DNA of 64,000 nucleotides from Bactericera cockerelli (lineage: Eukaryota > Arthropoda > Insecta > Hemiptera > Triozidae), in NCBI GenBank assembly GCA_024516035.1, contig CM044964.1, positions 3,437,492 through 3,501,491 of the forward strand, given 5' to 3'. The position numbers and the translations under genes were made by a program. Below are positions 10,639 to 24,100 of the stretch, piece by piece (positions within the stretch are counted from its first letter, which is position 1; the number at the start of each line of letters is the position of its first letter). The notes under the pieces are model-generated. The model was not told where the DNA came from, searched no databases, and worked only from the letters and a program-made list of their open reading frames with translations.

Positions 10639-11079
10639 CAGGGTGGTCCAGAAAGTTTGCACCAAAATGATAGGGGTAATAAAAGAGACCATTTCTAACA
10701 AAAATATTCCCGGACATTTTCCTTTATTTTTTGTCGTTTTCAAAATGGCGGCCAAAACGTGTGTTTTTCAAATATGTGCGTTCAGAACGTTGACAGCCTA
10801 AATGAGCATGATCATTAAAACATTGAACGGGTTAATTTAACTTATTTTAATTAAAATTTTACTTTCAATTCAAAAATGCAATCCGTTTTTTTCTAGGTGG
10901 TACAGAAAAAAATAAAAAAATCAAAAGCCAACCAAAGTCGGAATATTTGAAAAACACAAGTTTTGGCCGCCATTTTGAAAACGACAAAAAATAAAGGAAA
11001 ATTTCCGGGAATATTTTTGTTGGAAATGGTCTCTTTTATTACCCCTATCATTTTGGTGCAAACTTTCTGGACCACCCTG
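10639..11079. mobile_element. Foldback MITE with 135-bp arms, TA duplication
   Basis: Starts cagggtggtccagaaagttt and ends with the exact reverse complement, aaactttctggaccaccctg. The arms (about 10639-10773 and 10930-11079) are inverted copies containing caaaatggcggccaaaac around a unique centre of about 155 bp. The dinucleotide TA flanks both ends (10637-10638 and 11080-11081), which is typical of Tc1/mariner-mobilised elements. No ORF. Confidence 0.9.
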
Positions 11080-11934
11080 TATTGTGAGTTGTGAGCCTGG
11101 CAGTTTCTACTATTTCCAGTTCTTGAGGAAAACTGAAAAGAATTTTTTTTTTATGTTTTATCAAGTTTCAAGGACTTGTTTCTTGTTTGTGACAGTCGAA
11201 ATTCGAGAAGACAAGAAGATTCCACTACATTTAGAAGTTTGATTGGTAAATATCTGTGTTAGACTATTTCTGGTTTAGTCCTTGTGTTGGTTGATCACAC
11301 TTAAAAGTCTTAAAACAACAACTAGGCTGAGGATTAGAATTGGGTATTCAAACTCAAGTATCAAACAGAAAATTACTGGAGTTATATAAATGACTAGAGA
11401 CTAGAGTACCAAGTATCAATTCAAGCACTGAAGCTGCAACACAGTAACAGCTCTAATAGATGTATAGTTGCCATGAATACAAAACAAGCTTCCAAAAATT
11501 CCAATCTTTATTCTTTCATCAAGATTACTCTTGGGCTTTATTCATTGCAATAATAACTTATTGTTCTCTAATGAAATAAATCTTGGAATAATAATATATC
11601 ACTTGCTGGACTTAACCATCCTAAATCATGTTGAATATATTTAAATTCAATATCACTTTGATATATTGATATTATTAAATGTATTTTAAAGGAATTTTTC
11701 CGAATTTGCTACACCTGTACTCTTTTATTATCTCTTGACCTGTGGAAAAAACAGAGATATGGTCATATTTTTTAATAAAAGAATACGCACCACTGCAACT
11801 TGGACCTATATGTCCATATGATGCTAGACCTAACCTTAAAATATTTGCATATGTTTCAGGGACTCTTTGTGTACTGATAATCCCAAGATTTCATTGATTT
11901 TCCTGCATCAATAGATCAAAATAAAAGTTCTAAT
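11080..11934. other. Upstream region of the RCCD1-like gene
   Basis: About 850 bases of AT-rich DNA between the foldback MITE and the first coding exon. It should hold the promoter and 5' UTR of the RCC1-repeat gene, but no TATA box, initiator or 5' UTR splice site can be assigned with confidence. Confidence 0.4.
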
Positions 11935-12106
11935 ATGAAACTTTATGCTTGTGGGTGTAACTTGAGTGGTCAAATATCAAATCCCGCTACAATGGATGCA
12001 TCATGGACCTTAATTAAAGAGTGGGAATCCCAACCTAAGGATAGCAAATTTGAAAACAAAGTCTTCATGACTACATTTGGCTTCAGCTATTGTGTTTATG
12101 CCCATG
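11935..12106 (+). CDS. RCCD1: RCCD1-like exon 1
   Basis: ATG at 11935 opens 57 codons plus one base (phase 1). The donor is GTCAGT at 12107, since reading on gives a stop at 12115-12117. The residues FGFSYCVYAHD continue directly into exon 2 after splicing. The start is chosen because it gives a short RCC1-like first strand (ACGCNLSGQI). Copies of the exon end and donor recur at 12188 and 12249. Confidence 0.65.
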
Positions 12107-15100
12107 GTCAGTTTTGACTTTCCCTACCCTTATTTTTATAATTGGTTTTTTTTTTATTTATTTTTTTTAAATACATTTCTGCTTGTGGTCAGTTTGAGAT
12201 TACCTATCTTTATAATAAGGTTTTTTTGTTATTGGGTTTATGCCTGTGGTCTGTTTGATATTAAACTAACACTTATTATTATTGGTTCAGTTTATCAAGG
12301 TCTCTTTTTCTCCTTAAAACTCAAAAACAAGCTACCTACTAATGTTTCCTGGTCTGTGCAAGGGGTTTCCAACAAGTTCTAAACCTGCTGAACGTCACTT
12401 AACTTCAGTGGGATTATAAAGCTGGTATATTCAACAAGCTAATGTCACAAAGTACAGTAAAATCCCCCTATCTCAAAATTCAGGAGATAGACGTGTCATT
12501 TCTAGTTTTTGAAAGTTCCAAAGTATTGGGAATTCATGTAAGGAGCAAAGTTCAACAAAGGCTGAAGAATTCTTTTGAGTTAACAGGATTTTTGACCTGT
12601 TTTAATTTTGAGTTAGCAACATTCAACTGATATTTAATTACATTTACTATCAGTATCAATGCTTTTCCTTCTCATGACTTTTGTTTATTCATTATTACTC
12701 TTACAGACAACAAAATTTTCTTCAAAGGATTCAATAACAGCATTGATGAAGAGATAGCAATACCTAAACTTCTCAAAAATCCAACAAATGACCCTCACAT
12801 CACAATAATCAATATATCAACCTACAAGAACCACATTATAGTAATCCAATCCAATGGTAATATTTGGAAACTGGATTTACTTGATAAAATTAAACAAGAT
12901 AGAATTGATAGTGTTAAAATGACAAAACATTTAAGGGAAACAAAATCGACCAGACGTGAACATGTTACCAATCAAAAAGAAATGAGAACTATGGAAAATG
13001 GATCTACTGCAGCTGAGTTGAATGAAATTAAACAATCACCCATTCATAATCAATATGAAACCATTGAATTACCTATTGAAATACATCAAACTGAAACAAC
13101 AGCAATTTCATTTAGAGAAGAAAGTGATAAAATTCATACCGAATATAGTCAAAGCAAAAAATGTGAAATTGAAACCCTAGAGTCAAAATGTACAAAAAAT
13201 AATTGTATTACTCAATCTACTGGTAGGAATGTAGAGTTTCCAGTCAAGGATATTAAAGATAAATGTTCAGATGGATTTACAAAAGACAATGAGCTTATTA
13301 GTGTTACTCAACTCAACCATTTATTTACCTGTGAACTTGATGTCTGTGATGATCAAACTGAAATAGTAAGTTTTTTTTTTCATTTGGGTTTAATGTGCTA
13401 CTCATGTCAACCTCACCCAGCCTGGGTTGGGGCAGAATGTCAGCATCACAAAGTCTTCACCTTGCTGGACGTTGCTTAACTTTGGTTATCCTACAAGAAC
13501 AGGTGAATTCAATGGGCCATCAACACTGGCATAAAATGTTTTGTAATAATCTATACTCCCAAAAAAGGAAAAAAAAAAAAAAAAAAATACTCTCAAAGTA
13601 AGGCTGAAAATTTCCCTTGCTCCAGAAGTCAATAAATAATAATCAATTATTTATTGTAATCTGAATTAATATTGCTTGCATTTAATAACCTAACTCTTGA
13701 TTTAGCCTATTGTAATATTTTATTTTATTTATTAATTGATTTAAAATCCCACAATTGAGATAGTTTACATAGGTTTGACAATATGATTACGCCATGGAGG
13801 CTGGACTATCGGGTAGTATTAATAATTTTCAATTATTATCTCGACCCCCCCCCCCCCTAGGAATTAGAAGAACAGCAATTGAAAACAAATAAGGACAAAG
13901 AAAATCCTGTCTCTGACAGAACTGATGAGCTCAGGAGTAAAAGACAAAGGATCTCAACAAGAAAGAGAAATCACTTCGTAAAAGCTGTGTGCAGTGACAA
14001 CATTCAATTGCTTCTTTCCGAACAAGGTAATTGACCAAACACAGTAAGGTCCTGCTTAAACATGGATACTGGATGATTTGGTTTTTGTTTGTTTTTTGGT
14101 ATGTCTGTTTGTTCCACAATTACTCCAGAAAGAATACTTCCAAACTTATATTACATATGATATTTACATAAATTATGGTATACATTTTTTAGACAATAAT
14201 AATAATAATAATAATATCGCCTTATTTATACTGCCCGATTGAGACTATTAAGTCCCATTATTCCAGCAGTAAGCCCAAGACATATTATTATGTGGTAAAA
14301 ATCCCAAATGGGAGGATAACTTGTCATGTCCCGGCTGGGTTTCGAACCCACGACATCTGGAATCTCTGGATTCACAGAGTGCCGCCTTTACCACTGAGCT
14401 ACTGGGACCATACCGATTAATTTTGGGACACCAGGGACCCATGGTGGCCGTTCTGGTAAAATTAGATAATCATCATCATAGGTGGCGTCATCGTGAACGA
14501 TGGTAGCCAGACAGTGGAGGAATTTATTTTATTTTATTTTATTTTTACAATTTAACGGAAAAAAAATATAAAAGTTCCATTTTTACAAATATTATTAACA
14601 CGTTGAGTACTGTCACACATTGTGACTTTTGAGTTTCTCATGTTCCACCAAAAAGTCATAGGTCCAAAGCTGTTTCAAAGAACAGACTTCTGTAAGAATA
14701 CATTGAATGTCAACACCAGAGAATGCAGAACATAAAGTACTGTACCTCAAGTCAACCACTAGTGGTTGACAGGTACGTAGAGCTTGCTTCATGTCAACCA
14801 CTGTTGACAGGAACAAAAATACTGAAAATTGCTGTGGTGTTAAGTGTAACTTATTTAAAGGTTAGTTTAAAGGTTAGGTTTAAAGGAATGACTCAGCACT
14901 TCAACCACTGTCTTTACAAGGAGGCTAATAACTGACAAGGCCCCCAGAACCAAGCCAATGCTGGTCTACTCCCTGTTTCTAGTCCCCAGCTAGACTAATT
15001 AGAAAATGATTATTGTAATTTTATATAAACTATTAAAGATAATATTTTTTAAACAATTGAATATATTTCTATTTCAGGGCAAGTGTTTCATATACCAGGA

Positions 15101-18100
15101 CGGCTAGATCACTTTCTCGGGCATGTGGTTACTGACATAGCATGTGGTTTTGATCATTCTCTGGCATTAACTCGAGATGGACTGGTTTACTCGTGGGGTA
15201 ACGGAAGGTATGTTGAATTATTATTGATAGTAGAATTTTATTTTGCCATCATGTTTAAAAAAAAAATTACAATCAATTTTACACCTAACAAGTAGGCAAT
15301 TACAAAAAATCAATTAACTTACATCTGATCACATCTATACAAAAAATTATGAAGAATTACATGCAAAATATTAAATATATAAAATAGCCTTTGCTTTCTC
15401 TTTAAATTGGTCGAACTGTCGGCAATGTCCAGGACTGTGGTATTCTTATTACAAATCGCCATGGCAAATGTTCAAGAAGATTTTTTCAATGTTGATAAAG
15501 AAAATTGGTGATGAAATAATTGGAGATTAAAAAAAATAAACAGGGAGCCATTGTTAATGCCCACACAATACACAAGTTCTTGTTTTGTCACTGAAGTTAA
15601 GAATGCCCAACGAGGCTAGGTCTTGGATGGGTGACCATTTGAATACAAACACTCCTGATACTAGCTATTTCCGGTGCCACTCGCCAACATGCAACAAGTG
15701 ACAAGGCAAGGGGAGGAGAATAGAAGGAGTGAAGAGAAGATTTTTTTTGATTGATTTGGATTTATTCTTTATTAAGTACAATACACCTCCTAAGATAATT
15801 CTACCTTATCCTAAGATGAATTAGAATTAGAATCCTAAGCGCGCGATTAGCTCAGTGGTTAAGCACTCGCTTGCCATGTGGAAGGTCCCGGGTTCGATCC
15901 CCCGTGCCAAAAATTTGTATTCTTAATTTGGTTACAATTATTTGTAAGGGATACCTTCCGGTGCGCTCGTGTTGACCCAGCACCCAATCGGGAAGTATTG
16001 TGTCACTTCTCGCCCATCAGAGGGGAGGCATACTACGGGATGGGCAGGCTGCAAGACAGACCACAAGCGTCTACAGTAGCTCCTGTTTCATGGCTACGAA
16101 ATAAAAAAGGCTGTGAAACACTCATCTCTAAAAAAAAAAAAAAAAAAATAAGTTGAGGAGAAGAGAAGACACAAAAAATGAGCTAAAAATTAGACATAAC
16201 TCCACCTCTCATTTCAGCCGAGGTCAGCTAGGCTACCCCTGCATGGGCGCCGACTCTGATGCGCCCCGCGAGGTAGCCGCCCTCTCGGGTCTGGGGGTGG
16301 TGCAGATAGCTGCGGGGGGGTGGCACTCCGTGGCCCGCACAGGGGAGGGGTTTCTCTATGCGTGGGGGTGGAACAACAGTGGCCAGCTGGGGGTGAAAGG
16401 AAAACTTGACTTGGGTAAGTTTGTAATTTTTTTTTTTTTTGTGGTCAGTTTTTTTTTTGGTGGTCAGAACAACAGTGGTCAGGTGGGGGTGAAAGGAAAA
16501 CTTGACTTGGGTAAGTTTGTAATTTTTTTTTTTTGGTGGTCAGAACAACAGTGGTCAGTTGGGGTTGAAAGGAAAACTTGACTTGGGTAAGTTTGTAATT
16601 TTTTTTTTTTTTTTTTTTTGGTGGTCAGAACAACAGTGGTCAGTTGGGGTTGAAAGGAAAACTTGACTTGGGTAAGTTTGTAATTTTATTTTTTTTTTTT
16701 TTTTGGTGGTCAGAACAACAGTGGTCAGTTGGGGTTGAAAGGAAAACTTGACTTGGGTAAGTTTGTAATTTTTTTTTTTTTTTTTTTGGTGGTCAGAACA
16801 ACAGTGGTCAGTTGGGGTTGAAAGGAAAACTTGACTTGGGTAAGTTTGTAATTTTTTTTTTTTTTTTTTTGGTGGTCAGAACAACAGTGGTCAGTTGGGG
16901 TTGAAAGGAAAACTTGACTTGGGTAAGTTTGTAATTTTATTATTTTTTTTTTTTTTGGTGGTCAGAACAACAGTGGTCAGTTGGGGTTGAAAGGAAAACT
17001 TGACTTGGGTAAGTTTGTAATTTTTTTTTTTGGTGGTCAGAACAACAGTGGTCGGTTGGGGGTGAAAGAAAAACTTGACTTGGGTAAGTTGGTAATTTTT
17101 TTTTTTTTGTGGTCAGTTTTTTTTTTTTGGTGGTCAGAACAACAGTGGTCAGTCGGGGGTGAAAGGAAAACTTGACTTGGGTAAGTTTTGTATTTTATTT
17201 TTTTTCACTCCGTCGCTCGTACAGTGGAGGGGTTTTCTCTATGCGTGGGGGTGGAACAACAGTGGTCAGGTGGGGGTGAAAGGAAAACTTGACTTGGGTA
17301 AGTTTGTATTTTTTTTTTTTTTACTCCGTCCCTCGCATAGTGGAGGGGTTTCTCTATGCGTGGGGGTGGAACAACAGTGGTCAGCTGGGGGTGAAAGGAA
17401 AACTTGACTTGGGTAAGTTTGTAATTTTTTTTTTTGTGGTCAGTTTTTTTTTTGTGGTCAGAACAACAGTGGCCAGTTGGGGTTGAAAGGAAAACTTGAC
17501 TTGGGTAAGTTTGTATTTTTTTTTTCATTTTCTTTAGTATTGTATATGATTTTATTTGTGGTGAAGCACAAGGCCTCTTCACAATTTTTGTGGGTAGCCC
17601 AGCATTACTAAGAGCCTCCTGTACTTTTCGCATTATATTACATTAATTTCTTTTTATTCTGGTAATGCCGCCACTGGTCGTTACTCATACAAGTAACTAC
17701 TCATTTTTCCTCACGAGGTATGAGTGGACCCCGAACATCCAAGTACAGAGCAGAAAAATTCCTACCCCGCTGGGAATCGAACCCAGGTCACGATGCGTGC
17801 AATGCCTAGCGCGCTAACTCACTCTGCCACGGTGTCATTTTCTTTAGTATTATTTTTGTTTTGCATTGTTGCTCACAACGAAAAGTTAGTGTACTTGGGT
17901 ACCTACTTTTTTTTATCTCAAACAACTCATTTTATTACAGGTAAAACACCTCATCCATATTGATATTAGATGGTAATAACACTCTTTAGTGGAAGGTAAC
18001 CACCACCAGGCGAGGCTAATGCTCAAATCAAATCTTTATTTTCGTGTTTCTCAACATTCAAGTTGTTACACATGTCAATAGTTTTACAAAGAACAAAAAA

Positions 18101-21100
18101 TACTTAAAATTAACTTAAAATATAATATAATAATATATTTATCTATCTATCTAAATCACAGCATAGGTTAAGGATTAGAATATGTTACAGTGAATGAATA
18201 ATCAAAGGATTTTCTAACCCTCAGAGTGTTATTATTATGTGGTCACAAACTCAAATTAAAGAGGAAAAATTCATGCACTGGATGGGATTCGAACCAACGG
18301 ATCCTTACGCTACCTGGATTACCAGACTAGCGCGTTAACCACTTGACTACTGCACTTTGTTGTTTTGCCAGTATAAGTATGCCAGCCTCCGTGGTGTAAC
18401 GGTTGTGACTACTGCCCGTGGTCCAGAGATCCGGAGTTCGATTCCCGGTTGGAGCAGACTTTTCGCATCAAAAATTCTGTTCGTGTTCGGAGACGTGAGG
18501 CTGGCAATTCCGGCCCTACCCAGGCTGGGTGAGGTTAATGTGAGTAGTTGGTAAGATTCCAGCGAATGGAGGGTAAAACCCCCGTCCTGACTATCTCAAG
18601 TCAGGAGCCTAGACATTGGATCTGGGTGTCCATATTATCCTCTCACCACCGTGATTTAGGTATCTGTCCCTATCTCATGGACACGGAATTATTATATTAT
18701 AATGGATAAGGTTTTTTTTTTCAATTACTTGAGTTTTATTTTAAATTGTTCTTTGAACTATACACTTCACTCTACCAATTTTTCAATTGTTTTAATAGTC
18801 TTGGGGTGGAATTAATAGACGTTTTTGTAATACATCTGTAGCACTGAGTCACAGATTGCGCACTGTGTAAGATAATGAAAACCGACGCTTACCAACGACT
18901 TGTTATATAGAATTCGTCTATTAATTTCGCCCTTATTGGCTTATCTAATCGAAAATGTCATATTAAGCAACAATAAGACCTTTATTTATTTATTTCAATT
19001 TGGGTTTAACGTTGCTTTCAACTGATTGGTCATATCACGACGAGAGTGTTACCTTCTATTCGCTCGGAACTCACAAACCAGATTCTCAAAATAACCTCAC
19101 CCAGCCTGAGTGGGGCTGAGGCCAGCAGAACGTGGCTTGCATGATGTCCTCACATGCAACCAGAACGTTCACCAATCCTTGTCCTCACCACGGTAGAAAT
19201 ATGTGCTTCAGGACGAGCCAACTTTGAAATAAAATTGTCTGGAGACCATCACTCACCTCTCCAGCTGTAGTCAAGCTGGAGAACCATGTATAACATGAGA
19301 AATAAAACATAATAATTACTTGTGTTTCAGTGGTGTGTGAACCCACGCCTATGAGCTGGAGTGAAGACATGGACTCTCCAGACATCAGAGTGGTGGATAT
19401 TGCTTGTGGGACCAGGCATACCGTGGTTCTGTGCGGTAAGGATTCTTTTAGCTTATTGTCTTGCAGTCTAGATTACATTGTTCATTATCTAACGTTGACG
19501 CGGGTTCTCAGACTTATAAAAATTCACAGAGGAATAAAAAAATTTCAATCTAATTATTTAGCTCCGTACATTCTGTGGTACTTTGTTAAGGATTCTTTTA
19601 GATTTTTGTCTTGCAGTCTAAATTATTTATCTCGTTATCTAACGTTGAAGCAGGCTCTCAGAATTTTTTTCAACATTGCTTCGAAAGACATTGTGAAGCC
19701 TGAGTCAAATATATTAGTGTTTAAAACTGCATATAAAATTGGAAAAGCTAAAATTCTTGAGAAATTGGAATTGGCCGCTGGAGATTTTGAAATTGTCAAA
19801 GTGACGTGGGCTCAATTGAATGAAAGTGAAGACCAAGAACTGACTAGACTTATCAACAACAGGAAGTGATTGCTGTATCGTGCCCACCATTAAATATCTT
19901 CAGCACGCGATCAAATATTCTTTATTTAATGGTATGTTATAGATTTTTTTTTTAAATGTATTTACAATCTTTATATTCATTATCATTAAACAGTATAAGT
20001 CATCAACTCTTTCAACAACATGAAGACCTTTTTTATTTAATCTTTGAGGATGTGCATGAAAAACATGCAGATCGATATTTTTACTCTGTAATAGATACAT
20101 TTATGACCGAAAAAGGTTATAAAAATAAGATTAAAGAAACAATTGAACAATTTCAAGTACCTCTAAATATACAAGAAGATATTTTTACATTTTTTTATAA
20201 TGATATAGTAAATATTGAGTATTATGTGCTGCAATTTGTTCTAGAATATAGTCCAAAATGTGTTCAAGGAGAGCCTTGTCAACATATGAGAATATATTCT
20301 TTTGCAGAATCTCTTATACCTCATATTAGTGAGAATATAACAATGTTTAATTGTGTTACAACAAATGCATATAAATTTCCAAAAGATTGTGATGATATCT
20401 TGTGTGATATAATGGAGGAACTTGAAAGAGACGAAATTGAATTAGCCAACATGTATTCAAAAAGACTTTGAAAGAGTTGAAAAATAATGTATAAATTAGA
20501 AGAATTAGCATTAAGACAAGCAATATTTACTTTTTCCAGAACTCATGTTGATAAAATCATTAGCTACTTTGAAAATTTACATACTGTTTCTTTACCTATT
20601 GATTTTTTCTTTTTTTACATCAAACCAAATGTTGTAAAAATCGGCTTACCTCCGTACATAACTTATTGTTTTCTTCGTCGGTTCGATGATCTAATAAATT
20701 TACTTAAAAACCGAAGTCATTCATATTTATATCGTATTTGTAGATGTAATAATTTTAAATATGATGAAAGTGAGTATCAGGACTGTTATCATGAACAGTT
20801 GAGGATAAAATTTCTCATGTCCGTAAAAGATATTTTTACAAATTTCCATTTATTTAACACTTTATGGAATGAAAAAATAACTACTCAGCATGATGAAATT
20901 TACTTTAAATATCCAGAAAAGTCCACTTGGGATATAATATTTGATTAGTCCTGATACCGTGCGCCCACAATTGTTTATTACACTACATTTTTTTCAATGG
21001 ATTCTCTTGAAGATATTGCTTATAAAAGCCTTGTATTCTACTTTTTCAAAATTCATGTCGATTCAATAATCATATTTTTTTGACAATTATTGTAACTCTC

Positions 21101-24100
21101 CTGATATTATTTCATTTATCTATGATTTTATCATACCACATGCTCAACAATTAAATTTACCCTCAATATATTATACCAAATTTCGTGAACATATTATTGA
21201 CTTAGTATATATGCTATATTTGTCTGCTCTAGAACATAATTCACCTCGCAAGTGTTATTGCAATAATTATAAGTATAATAGAAATGTCAATAGGAGGGAA
21301 TGTATCGAAGAAAGAACTTTTCAATTATATTTGAGTGAAGTGAGAAAAGTTCTAACAGACTTTGATTCTTTCAAAATACTTATAGCTGAAATTTATTAAC
21401 CATTTTTTTTTTTATTCTAGACTTTCACTATGGAGGTGTCTAGACTAAATATTGCGTTCTGTACAATATGTGAGGAGCATTATAGTTTTACAAGCGATGC
21501 TCAAAAAAGGGAACATGTTAACTCTGTACAGCATCAAAGAAACACTTTCAACAGCTATCCTGACAATGTTACATTAGTAGAGTCTGCCTATGGGAATAGA
21601 ATGAGAGTATGTTTTGTTAAAAATTACACCTATAAGAATTCAAATCAATTTCTTCAAGAGTTTGTAAAAGACAAAGTGATGGAGTTGAAAGATGAATTTT
21701 TGAGAAATTATCAGAGTTTAAAATTTTCAGCTAAATACTTTGTTTTTTTCAAACAAATCACCAAAGAAGATGAGATTAAACTAGCCTCATTTAAAACCAA
21801 AATTTTTATAGTGTGTCAAAGTGTAGACTTTGATAATGTATGGCAGAAGGCTGTAGAAAGTTTACTATCGGAAATGCTTGATTTTTAATTGAAAGAAAGC
21901 GGTTGGACCATGGAGTCAATCGGTGGAATTATGCTCTCCTTCTTGCAATACCAACCTATTCGCTTTGGAATCTTTATTGAGACCCTGGATTTTCTTGAGA
22001 ATAAACGAAAAACTGTATTTAATGTCAAAATCAATGACAACTATCGCTTTAAATATTCCATGTTGGTCAAGTTTATTTCCCATTGGAAAAAACGTAATTA
22101 TAAGCAAAGCTATACAGATTTGGAGAGTAAATACAATTGGTCGGGTTTGTCATGGCCAGTTAAAATTGACGAGCTGGACATATTCGAAGGTAACAATACG
22201 GGGGTAGCAGTAAATGTTTACACTGTGGACACAAACAATATGATCCAACCGTTTCGCATTTCCAGAATTGACAACATGCAGAGTTCAAATGATTTACTTT
22301 TGCTTAGAAATGATGATGATACTGTGTCACACTTTGTATATGGGTCATTTTCATTTATCTTGGGCATATCAAGTCCGCAACCTTTCTCCTTTAATAAATG
22401 TGAAAATAATAGGGATATATGACTAGAATCTATTTGATCACATAGGAAACAATTTTTTTTATAAATTACAATAATAAATTGTCTTTTAAACTAATGTGGA
22501 GACTCAAAATTGCCAGTTATGTAAGTAACGTTCATGATATTTTAGGTGTCCCTTAGTCTAAGATTTTACTGTGTCTGATAGAAAAAAATGCATTTCTCCC
22601 CATTATTTTCACCAAAATCCAATATAAATGAGAAAAATACAGTTTATTTAGGATGTGACCATTAGTTTTCATAAAAATAATAATGTTCACCTCATTCTAC
22701 AGACGTGTAAAGTTGTGTCCCTACGAAGGAAAAAAAAACCTCGTTAATGAATGTTACCCCCCAAAAAAATGTAAACCATTTTGAAGAACCCTTAGAATGA
22801 GAAGCTAGCAGCTGCCGCCATTTTGCTTCTTACAGATGACATTGTTTTTGTTTTGAAATTTCCTGTCAGTTGGATGTTGGATGCAGTACAGTGAGGGACA
22901 ATGGTGGGTCTAATTTTTTTTGACAAGAACGTTACGCGGTTTTTTAAATAAATTGTAATGATTCTTTAATATATAATGTATTTCTTTAATTCTTCTGCAT
23001 GTCCTCTTTCCAATCAAATATTTTTTTTTGTAAAGTGAATATTCTTTTATTGAGAAAAGATTGTTTTAGTGGCGTGTTACTCATGAACGTTACCGTCATG
23101 AACGTTACCCGTGGTCATGAACGTTACCTGGTACGTTAAGTTTTTGTAATTTTGTGTGAAGAGGTAGCTGCTAGAAATATTCTAAATGAAAGCTTTTGCT
23201 CAAAGGTATTTGTCTTAGTCTTATGAGCCTAAAAATTGTTTAGGAAAAAGGTAACGTTCATGACTTGAAAAAATCCAATTGCCCAAGATAAATGAAAATG
23301 ACCCATATATAAATAATTTTAATGAATTAATGCGTCATACATTACCAGCATCATTGAGAAAAAATAGGTGTCGAACAAAATAAAATGTATGTAAAATCTG
23401 TCTATCTCTCTTCCTCGTTGAAAAACATTTTCACGAGCATCAATGTGAGAGACAGCAGACTGCGGAAACTTTAACAGTCACCCTCGACAGTGTCCCTTCA
23501 TTTCTAAGCAGAAATAAACATTTACATACCTTTGAGCATGGACTTGGTAGTTTTAAGAAATGTATCATTCTTCTTGCTATTGAAAATATTCAAACTTTAA
23601 ATTTGATGGTATACAAGATAATACAAGTTTAAAGCAAGTACTTTGTTTTGAGAAACATAATTCTTTCTTATCCATCAATATTCTTGGTGCGGAAGAAGTA
23701 GAAAAGAAGAAGAGAGTTTTCATTCTCAAAGTTTGTAAGGAGGAAAAGTCAATTCACATTGATTTATTGTTAACTTGTAATGAATCAGGAATACGTCATT
23801 ATTCTCTCATTAAAAATTTCAGTAGATTCATTACAAGATTTCACTCCAAAAATACTGATTATAAAAGTAGATTTTTCTGCAAAATGTGTTTTACCGCATT
23901 TGGTAATGAAACAAGATTGTTAGAGCATAGAAAATTGTGTGGTAAACAAAGTCCTTGTATAGCTTCTATGCCAAAACAAGGTGAAAATATTTTAAAGTTT
24001 GAACATTTTCAGTACGAACAAAAAATTCCTTTCGTTATTTACACAGATTTTGAGTTTATTTTGAAAAAAGTTAGCTCTTGTGAACCATCATCCCTCAACT

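Noticed and set aside
15841..15915. tRNA gene with A and B boxes
   Set aside because: A conserved non-tRNA body and poly-A follow, the same unit occurs several times, and the cloverleaf pairing is incomplete. It is a SINE head.
16153..16581. 142-codon continuous frame as a single coding unit
   Set aside because: Only 16218-16414 is exon. The upstream part precedes the acceptor and the downstream part is read-through into the array.
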